Part shown: one piece after another, positions 7,366 through 14,270 of the stretch
Numbering within the stretch: position 1 is the first letter of the stretch
Layout of the letters: every line of letters starts with the position of its first letter
Notes under the pieces: generated by a model
Told to the model about the DNA's origin: nothing
The model's input: the letters and a program-made list of their open reading frames with translations, nothing else
Database searches by the model: none
Assembly: GCA_007131745.1 (NCBI GenBank)
Contig: SLPX01000364.1
Span: 1 to 22,275, forward strand
Origin: Myxococcales bacterium
GTDB taxonomy: Bacteria; Myxococcota; Polyangia; HGW-17; SLPX01
Reading direction: 5' to 3'
Length of the DNA stretch: 22,275 bases
Position numbers and translations under genes: made by a program

Positions 7366-10300
7366 ATGGCCATGGAAAAGGGGGCGTCGGTGAATCCCCG
7401 ATTGGAGAAAAACAGGTGGTTCGGCCATAAACATTATTTATTGGCGGAAATCCGGCCGGGCGGGGGAAATGTCATGGATGAGGTTTCCAACGCGGATCCG
7501 GAAATACTCAAGGTGGCCGAATCCATGGCCCCGGCCGCCATGTTGGAAGGATTGTCGCCGGGTTGGGCTGCGGAATGCAGGCGGATGGCACTCTGCGCGG
7601 GGCTTTATACCCTGGCCGGTCATGACGAAGCAGGTTGCGGCGGAATTGAGCGACCCGGAGGGGGCGCGCCAGGGGTGGAGAGTCTTGTTTCCGGACAGCG
7701 CAATTTTGTTGTTGTAGCGAGCGATCCGGAAACCGCGCTCAAGGTGTTATCGTTGCGAAGGAGCGTCAGCGGCGCCCGGGGCGCGCTTCGACGGCGATAC
7801 TCGATCCAACTCGGTGAGTTGTTCGGATATCCGTCTTGTTGTGTGGATTTTTTCTCCCGGTTCGATGATGAAGTTGATGATCTTTTGTTTTTGAAACGGT
7901 CTTTTCAGGCCACGAAGGAACACGCCCGTTCCCACTTCGGCGCGACGGTCTTTACTCGCTCTGTTTTCGGCCTGAATCCGGTTTTATCTCACATTCCATG
8001 CAGGTTGGATTGCGCTGCAACTCTGAGAAACTCTTCCAGGTTGGCGGAAAAATGTGCGGCAAAACTAGGGATACCGGTCGGGAGACTCCAGGCATGCCTG
8101 GATCATCGATTGGTGATATGGGACGATAAACATTTTTTCAAGATGACCGCGCGCGGGGAGTTGATTTTTTCCCCCTCGCAAGACCCGGGTTTTCTGCAGT
8201 TGTCGGCCCGAATTCGAGAGTTGCTTCAAGAAACCGATTGCCCCGGTGATACGCTCGCCGAATGGGTCGCCTCGATTCCATTGGAAAATCGACCCGTGAT
8301 GATCCAAAACGAGGAAAAACTTTCCCGACCAATTTCGGCCGGCGAATGTGAATCGGTTGGCGAAGCTTCATCCATGGTTACGACTACAAAACACGGTGAA
8401 GCTGTTCGGGGAGGAGAGAGAAAGAATCGCACAATAGCAGCGGTTCAGTTTCGGGACGAAGACACCGGATTTGCGCCCGATGTTTTTTTGTCCAGGACCG
8501 CGGCCCGCATCCGTTGGCGCGGACATCACGTGGTTTTTCACCGAGTCCGGGTTCCACGAAAGTCCGGCTTTGAAGGAAGAAACTTTTCGGAATTCAGGTT
8601 TGGCCTCGGAAAATGGATAGATGAAGTGAGTAACGTTTCACGAGGCGCGGACGTGGTGGTTTTTGACCGCTGGGTTCCACGGGAAATCGTGGAATGCGTC
8701 GCCCCGGCCCGGACTATTTGTCTCTTGAACCACCCTTCCGGAAAAAAGAGTGGTGCGTCGCTACAGATCCCGTCCGCGGACATTGGTTCGGTGATATCTT
8801 TTTTGGAGGAGGATGCGGTTCCGGCGAAAAAGCAGGGTGTATGCATCAGTGATCCTTTTTTCCCGGTGGACAATCCTTTTACCGGCAGGGACCGCAGAGA
8901 GACGATTTTGTGCGGCCGGTTGTGCAGCCGGAAACCGCCTTGCTTTTTTTGCGCCGACGTTTTCTACATACCGGAACCTGGAGAAACGTTTGATGATCCG
9001 GTAGATAAATGTGTTTGCGAGATTCAGCGCATACGGAAAGAAACCCCCCGGGTGAATGAGATTCTTTTTTACGCGGCTGATTTCGTATCGTGGTGCGGAT
9101 CTCTGGTGGATGCGGCCGGGCATGATATCAATGGGCTGGACCTTCTTTTCCAGGCCCGTGTCGACGATTTGCTGAAAAACTGGAGTGATGTTGAGCGAGC
9201 CGCCGAACGCGCGGCCTCGAGGGGGGCGCGGCTTCACGCGTACCTCGTGGGATTGGAAAATTTTTCTGATCCGGAACTGCAGCGTCTCGGCAAAAACATT
9301 TCGTCATCCATGGTAAGGGAGGCGGCGGAGAAACTCGTAGATCTTGAAACCCGGTGCAGTGGGTTTGTTTCGACCCGATACGGTTCCCACGGGTTTATAC
9401 TCTTCAATCCTTGGACCACTGTTGAAGATCTCGAGGAAAACCTCAGTATTTCGGGGGAAACAGAACTTGCCGAACTGAGGCGGGAATATCCCCTGACGAA
9501 GCTGAGGCTCTATCCGGGAACAGTTCTTACAGATAAGGCCCGAAAAGAAGGGCTTTTGATGGACATCACCCCGGACGGAGAGTGGGACGCGTTTTTGAGA
9601 GGTTATGCTCCGCATTTTCCATATCGTTTCCAAAACGGAGTCGTGCAAAAGGTTTACGATCGACTGAGCCGGACCAAGGTAACCGGGAGGGAAGACGAAG
9701 CGCTTCGGGAAGTTTTACGAAGTGTCCATGCGCGTTCGGGTTCAGGCCATACCGGACAAAAGGCAAAAAAAGTTCTTCTTGTTCAACCGCCGCGAAGGTT
9801 CCATGAACCAGCCGGGACAAGGGGAGCGCTTCCTTCGGGTTACCCGGGGGTGGGAATTCTCTCCATTGCGGCTTATCTTGAACAGAAAAACTTTGATGTC
9901 ACCCTTCTCCATCTCGGCGATGAAGCGCTTGACCCAAAAGAACGCGCCGAGCTGCTGGCCCGTGCGCTGGATGAGCGGACCGCTCTCGTGGGAGTGTCCA
10001 TGAACTGGGTACACACGGCTCTCGGCGCGCTGGAGACTGCTGATTTCATCCGCACCCGTTCGGATGTTCCCATTGTTTTGGGTGGACAACACGCCTCTTT
10101 GTTTTCGCGTGAAATAGCCCGCTCCTATGGTAGCCTTTTCAACGTTGTGGTTCGAGGCCCCGCGGAAACAGCTTTGGTTCGGCTTTTAGAGCAAGAGCGA
10201 AGTCGTCTTGAGGCGAAGAGGGGAGAGATTGTTCAAGGTGAGTTTCCGGAGGATCCCGACTTGTATCCCTTGTATGGGTACAGCGCGTTGAATCCCCCGA

Positions 10301-11232
10301 ATCCGAACTCTCAGAATAACTCGCTTGGAGCCCTTTCCACTGTAAGAGGGCATTGTCCCCGCAATTGTTCATACTGCCTGGAGGCCCGGAGTTTTTGCGA
10401 TGCGGCCCATGGCAATCTGCGCGCGCATTCCACCGATTGGCTTGTGGAGGCCGTCAAGCGTTTTGTTTCCGAAGGAAGGAACATCATCACGATTCAGGAT
10501 CCTTTCTTCATTCTGGGCGATGAACCCCTTATTGCATTCGTCGAAGCTTTGCATTCGGCCGGGGTGCGACTTCGAGAGTTGAACCTGTTTACCGAACCAG
10601 GAGCATATTCTTCAAGCGCCTGGGATGTTTTGGCCGCGGGTCCGTTTGATCTTGTCACCGTGGACCTGGGAGTGGAATCGGGATCAACGGATCGATTGCG
10701 CGATTCCGGCAGGATGTATACACCTGAAGATGTGTTGGATGACATAGATGCACTGGTATCCCGGGATTTGTTGCCGTACACCTGGTGGATGGTGGGACTT
10801 CCATGGGATACATGGGATGATGTCGAGAAGACCTCCCGGTTTTTACGTTCGACCATGGAAGCGGGCGCGGCTCCAAGATGGATAACCCCCATGATTCTTT
10901 TTCCGCAGACCCCTGCTTTCAAGAACGCGCCCTCCAGCGGAGTCATCCCGTTAAAAAGGTATTTTGAGGATTATCTTGTTTTTTCAACCACCACTCACAG
11001 TAGAACGGCTCACTATCCCGGTTTGATAACGCACGAGACGCCGGGTTTGAACAGCGGGCGGATCCTGGCTGCGTGTTATGCACTGAAACGAAACGCGGCG
11101 CGTGACTGGGGTTTGTTGACCGAGCGTCATGCATCCTCACGCCGATGGGGAAAACGCCTGGATCGGCTCGGCTCCATGCTTCGCGATGAAACGGTTGGAG
11201 CGGGAGGTTTTGCAATGGACACTTTTTTCTAG
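7366..11232 (+). CDS. Giant multi-module protein: GYPxCC head, non-canonical radical SAM module, then B12-binding/radical SAM module
   Basis: 1288 residues. (a) Around 145-167 is IQLGELFGYPSCCVDFF with adjacent C158-C159, resembling the GYPxCC motif of DUF483-like proteins (tentative). (b) About 355-460 looks like a degenerate Rossmann/B12-binding domain (TIAAVQFRDEDTGF, ADVVVFDRW). (c) Next is an rSAM-like barrel whose cluster loop, ILCGRLCSRKPPCFFC, reads C520-X5-C526-X2-C529. Later barrel signatures are GLENFSDPELQRLGK, FILFNPWTTVEDL and LRLYPGTVLTDKA. (d) About 800-940 is a clearer B12-binding domain (KKVLLVQPP, YPGVGILSIAAYLE, IVLGGQHASLFS) without the DXHXXG motif. (e) Last is a canonical rSAM domain with C997-C1001-C1004 (GHCPRNCSYC), GVESGSTDRLRDSG and WWMVGLPWDTWDD. 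Two apparent catalytic units therefore lie in one chain. ATG at 7372 is an alternative start. The substrate is unknown. Confidence 0.8.
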   Translation: MAMEKGASVNPRLEKNRWFGHKHYLLAEIRPGGGNVMDEVSNADPEILKVAESMAPAAMLEGLSPGWAAECRRMALCAGLYTLAGHDEAGCGGIERPGGGAPGVESLVSGQRNFVVVASDPETALKVLSLRRSVSGARGALRRRYSIQLGELFGYPSCCVDFFSRFDDEVDDLLFLKRSFQATKEHARSHFGATVFTRSVFGLNPVLSHIPCRLDCAATLRNSSRLAEKCAAKLGIPVGRLQACLDHRLVIWDDKHFFKMTARGELIFSPSQDPGFLQLSARIRELLQETDCPGDTLAEWVASIPLENRPVMIQNEEKLSRPISAGECESVGEASSMVTTTKHGEAVRGGERKNRTIAAVQFRDEDTGFAPDVFLSRTAARIRWRGHHVVFHRVRVPRKSGFEGRNFSEFRFGLGKWIDEVSNVSRGADVVVFDRWVPREIVECVAPARTICLLNHPSGKKSGASLQIPSADIGSVISFLEEDAVPAKKQGVCISDPFFPVDNPFTGRDRRETILCGRLCSRKPPCFFCADVFYIPEPGETFDDPVDKCVCEIQRIRKETPRVNEILFYAADFVSWCGSLVDAAGHDINGLDLLFQARVDDLLKNWSDVERAAERAASRGARLHAYLVGLENFSDPELQRLGKNISSSMVREAAEKLVDLETRCSGFVSTRYGSHGFILFNPWTTVEDLEENLSISGETELAELRREYPLTKLRLYPGTVLTDKARKEGLLMDITPDGEWDAFLRGYAPHFPYRFQNGVVQKVYDRLSRTKVTGREDEALREVLRSVHARSGSGHTGQKAKKVLLVQPPRRFHEPAGTRGALPSGYPGVGILSIAAYLEQKNFDVTLLHLGDEALDPKERAELLARALDERTALVGVSMNWVHTALGALETADFIRTRSDVPIVLGGQHASLFSREIARSYGSLFNVVVRGPAETALVRLLEQERSRLEAKRGEIVQGEFPEDPDLYPLYGYSALNPPNPNSQNNSLGALSTVRGHCPRNCSYCLEARSFCDAAHGNLRAHSTDWLVEAVKRFVSEGRNIITIQDPFFILGDEPLIAFVEALHSAGVRLRELNLFTEPGAYSSSAWDVLAAGPFDLVTVDLGVESGSTDRLRDSGRMYTPEDVLDDIDALVSRDLLPYTWWMVGLPWDTWDDVEKTSRFLRSTMEAGAAPRWITPMILFPQTPAFKNAPSSGVIPLKRYFEDYLVFSTTTHSRTAHYPGLITHETPGLNSGRILAACYALKRNAARDWGLLTERHASSRRWGKRLDRLGSMLRDETVGAGGFAMDTFF

Positions 11233-11250
11233 CGGTCGTTTGCGGGAATC

Positions 11251-14200
11251 ATGATGAAATTGCTTGTCCTCAACCCATCTGCCGTGTGTCACAATCGTTG
11301 TGCAGTGTGCGCTATGCGGGGGCTCTATGGAAACAAGACCTTGGACTTCAGAAAAGTTGATGGGCTGTTAAAAGAGATTTTGCGGTTTCCAGAGAGCCGG
11401 CGTTTTGACGAAGTTCTGATAGGGGGCGGTGAACCCTTGTTGTATCCGCGGTTGGGAGAGGTTCTTTCCACCCTTGAGAAAGGTGGAATCACCACCGTGC
11501 TGTTTACCTCCGGTTGCAGTGAAACGTCCAAGCTTAAGGTTTTGGAGGAAAATCCTCCCCGTAGGGTCACGGTATCTCTGGACAGCGCGGATCCGACTGT
11601 TCATGACCGTGTAAGAGGGCGCTCGGGTGCATTTAGTGACGGTATTCGGACTCTTCGGTTTGTACGAGATGAGCTTCCCGGGTGTGAGTTGTCCTCCATG
11701 ACGGTTGTAACGACCGAAACGATCAACGGGCTTCGAGCGCTAGTGGATTTGCTTTCATCCGAACGCGTAACGCGGGCTTCCTTCCAGCTTGTGATGGACA
11801 TAGGAAATGTGTCCATGCGCGGGATGCGGCCGGTGGAAAGTGATTTGGAAAAATTTTATTTTCATGATTTGCCTTTGCTGACAGAGGCAGCGCGCAACTC
11901 GGGACTGTCCTTGAGGATGATTCCGGATTTCGAGGATTCTCCGCGTCATCGAATGGAGAAGAACCACAAGGATTCATCGGCGTCGGCCGGTTCGATCGTT
12001 TCGGATGATTCGATGCGTCGGGAAACGCGGCTGTGGTCCAAGGGCGAGTACAATGTAGCGGTCCTCCGAAAGACCGGGTTCGTGTGCCCTCTCGAGGGTC
12101 ATGTCACGATAAATCCGGACGGCTCGGTTTTTCCATGTTCCCAGGCTGCAATCTACGATCCGAAATGGGCCGTGGGAAATATCATGGATGAACCCTTGGG
12201 GAAAGTCTTAGACTCTGTTGAAAAAAACCGGGTAGCAGCGGATAGACGGATTGAAACGGTGTGTACGCGTTGCGCTGCGCGGTCGAACATGCTGGAAGAA
12301 ATCCCCCGAATCGAAAGTGATGTGCCTCATCCATCGCCGGTTTTTACCTTGTTGACTGAAAATCATCTTTTTGCTCCGTTCGGCGCGTATCTTCCTCCCA
12401 GCCTTCCCGGGTTGGGAGGAGGATTGTTGGCCGGCGGCTTGAAAAAAAGCGGTATTCCCTTTGAGCTTGTGGATATGTATCCCCATTACATCGAGAGCGC
12501 GTGCAACAGGGACACATGGGTGAAATTCATGGAACAAGAAGCCGGTCCTGATTGCCCGGCCCCGACCTTGCGGGATATTGGGGCGCATGCAGGATCGGAT
12601 GGGCTGTTGTCATATTTCAAGGGTGTCAAACGCGGACTGGCGGATGTTCGTTCGATTGTATCAGCGGATCGTCTTCTTTTGACAGCAAGACTGCTCAAGG
12701 AATATTCTGCATGGAACAGAAATGAAATATTCTCCGGTCGAGGCGGGTCGCTCCCATTGATCCAAAGTTTGCTTCAGAAAGTTAAAACCAGGTGGGTTGG
12801 GATCTCTGTGACCGACCCCCGGGAGCCGGTTGCCGGACAGGTTGTAAGCAGTCTCTCGGAAGCCGGGCATCAAACCGTAATCGGTGGGCAGTCGACCTTT
12901 TTTCTCCATTCTGAGCCGGTGCGAACCGCGTTTGCAAAGCTCTCTTCATCCGGCTGGATCGTCAGGGGCTACGGAGAGGAAGTGCTGCCCATGTTGGTGG
13001 AGAGACTCGCTTTGTGGGGCAATCCGGGTGAATTGGAGCAGGTTGTTTCAACTGAAGATCTATCGTCCTCGGATCTCGGATTTTCGACATGCGGCCGTCC
13101 GGGCCGTTCCGTGCGGCCGGATTTCTCTTTTCATGATTTCTCCGGGTACATGGCGCCCCTTTCGTTGTTGCCCGTGGGGACCACGAGGGGGTGCTATTGG
13201 AAACGATGCGCTTTCTGCCGTCATGCGGTAAAGCGCGGAGAAACCGTATCAGTTCCATTACAGTCGGTGGTTTCTTCGATGATTCATCATCGGAAAACCA
13301 TGGGAGTCCGATATTTTTCCATCAACGATGAGTCTCTACATCCGGAAACCGGCCTGGAGTTGGCCGAGATGATTCTTCGTGAGCCCCTTCTCGAGGGAGT
13401 TCGCTTTGCTGCAGCCGCGCGGCCTGAAAAAGGTTTCAGCCGGGAGGTGTTGCAGAAAATGGCGAAAGCCGGTTTGTCCACAGTGTACTGGGGCGTGGAA
13501 TCGGCTCATCCTGAGGTGTTGAATAGAATGCAAAAAGGCACTCATCCGGAAACGGTTGGAACTGTGCTGGAGAATGCAGCCCGCGCTGGAATTTCCAACC
13601 TGGCTTTTTACATGTTCGGGTTTCCGGGTGAAAACGCGGCCCATGCCCGTGCCACCATAAGCTTCATGAAAGCGACCCGCGGGTTCGTTGATGGAGTGCG
13701 CGTAAACAAGTTTGTTCTCCAGGACGGCACTCCGGTGTTTGAGAGTCCGAACTTTTTCGGCATAAGGAACATCAGGCCCGACCCCCGTCAACCGGGATTG
13801 TACTCTTTCGATGACCCGGATGGTCATCCGCCCGGCGATTTGGAGAGGTTTCTGAAAGCCGCGCGAAGTCCCGGACTCGTGTCCGGGAGATTGGTGACCC
13901 TTGCCGGTGGTGGTGACGGGGAAGAGTTTTTGCCGCTCTATTTTCTTCAACGATGTTTGGAGATCGAAAAAGTGTCCTTTGAAAAACTTTCGTGTGAAGC
14001 TTCAAAGTATCGCGAAAAGGGTCTCATTTCCCGCGGAATCCTCACTTCAACATCCCCGGCTCGTATTGGAACTAATACAGTGCTGAAGGAGGGTGAAGCC
14101 GTTCTTCCCGTCGGGAGGGATGATATCGTAATGCTGAAAGCAATGGACGGCACACGTACCTTGAAGGAGTTAAAGAAGGAATTCACAGGATCTCTTGTAG

Positions 14201-14268
14201 ACGCTCTCTTGGAGAAGATGTGTTCCATGGAACTTCTTTGTGTGTGTAAGGGGGAGTCCACGTCCTGA
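11251..14268 (+). CDS. Double radical SAM protein: rSAM/SPASM, B12-binding-like region, second rSAM, possible PqqD-like tail
   Basis: 1005 residues. The first module is a canonical rSAM (C13-C17-C20, CHNRCAVC; GGGEPLLYPRL) with SPASM-like cysteines C279, C296 (NPDGSVFPC), C338 and C341 (CTRC). About 370-640 resembles a B12-binding domain (LPPSLPGLGGGLLAGGLKK, WVGISVTDPREPVAG, TVIGGQSTFF, IVRGYGEEVLPMLVERL). The second rSAM has GCYWKRCAFC, that is C648-X4-C653-X2-C656, one residue longer than the standard loop. It is followed by NDESLHPETGL, YWGVESAHPEVLNRMQKG and FYMFGFPGE. The last ~55 residues (LPVGRDDIVMLKAMDGTRT, then LKELKKEF) resemble a PqqD/winged-helix module, which in RiPP systems binds leader peptides; this is tentative. 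It starts 18 bases after the previous gene, with GGGAA upstream. ATG at 11254 is equally possible. Its stop lies 2 bases from the stop of the opposing operon. Confidence 0.8.
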   Translation: MMKLLVLNPSAVCHNRCAVCAMRGLYGNKTLDFRKVDGLLKEILRFPESRRFDEVLIGGGEPLLYPRLGEVLSTLEKGGITTVLFTSGCSETSKLKVLEENPPRRVTVSLDSADPTVHDRVRGRSGAFSDGIRTLRFVRDELPGCELSSMTVVTTETINGLRALVDLLSSERVTRASFQLVMDIGNVSMRGMRPVESDLEKFYFHDLPLLTEAARNSGLSLRMIPDFEDSPRHRMEKNHKDSSASAGSIVSDDSMRRETRLWSKGEYNVAVLRKTGFVCPLEGHVTINPDGSVFPCSQAAIYDPKWAVGNIMDEPLGKVLDSVEKNRVAADRRIETVCTRCAARSNMLEEIPRIESDVPHPSPVFTLLTENHLFAPFGAYLPPSLPGLGGGLLAGGLKKSGIPFELVDMYPHYIESACNRDTWVKFMEQEAGPDCPAPTLRDIGAHAGSDGLLSYFKGVKRGLADVRSIVSADRLLLTARLLKEYSAWNRNEIFSGRGGSLPLIQSLLQKVKTRWVGISVTDPREPVAGQVVSSLSEAGHQTVIGGQSTFFLHSEPVRTAFAKLSSSGWIVRGYGEEVLPMLVERLALWGNPGELEQVVSTEDLSSSDLGFSTCGRPGRSVRPDFSFHDFSGYMAPLSLLPVGTTRGCYWKRCAFCRHAVKRGETVSVPLQSVVSSMIHHRKTMGVRYFSINDESLHPETGLELAEMILREPLLEGVRFAAAARPEKGFSREVLQKMAKAGLSTVYWGVESAHPEVLNRMQKGTHPETVGTVLENAARAGISNLAFYMFGFPGENAAHARATISFMKATRGFVDGVRVNKFVLQDGTPVFESPNFFGIRNIRPDPRQPGLYSFDDPDGHPPGDLERFLKAARSPGLVSGRLVTLAGGGDGEEFLPLYFLQRCLEIEKVSFEKLSCEASKYREKGLISRGILTSTSPARIGTNTVLKEGEAVLPVGRDDIVMLKAMDGTRTLKELKKEFTGSLVDALLEKMCSMELLCVCKGESTS

Positions 14269-14270
14269 AG

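Noticed and set aside
9760..10200. Classic DXHXXG cobalamin motif in the B12-like domain
   Set aside because: I could not find it. B12-rSAM enzymes often lack it, so the domain call rests on fold-like sequence features only.
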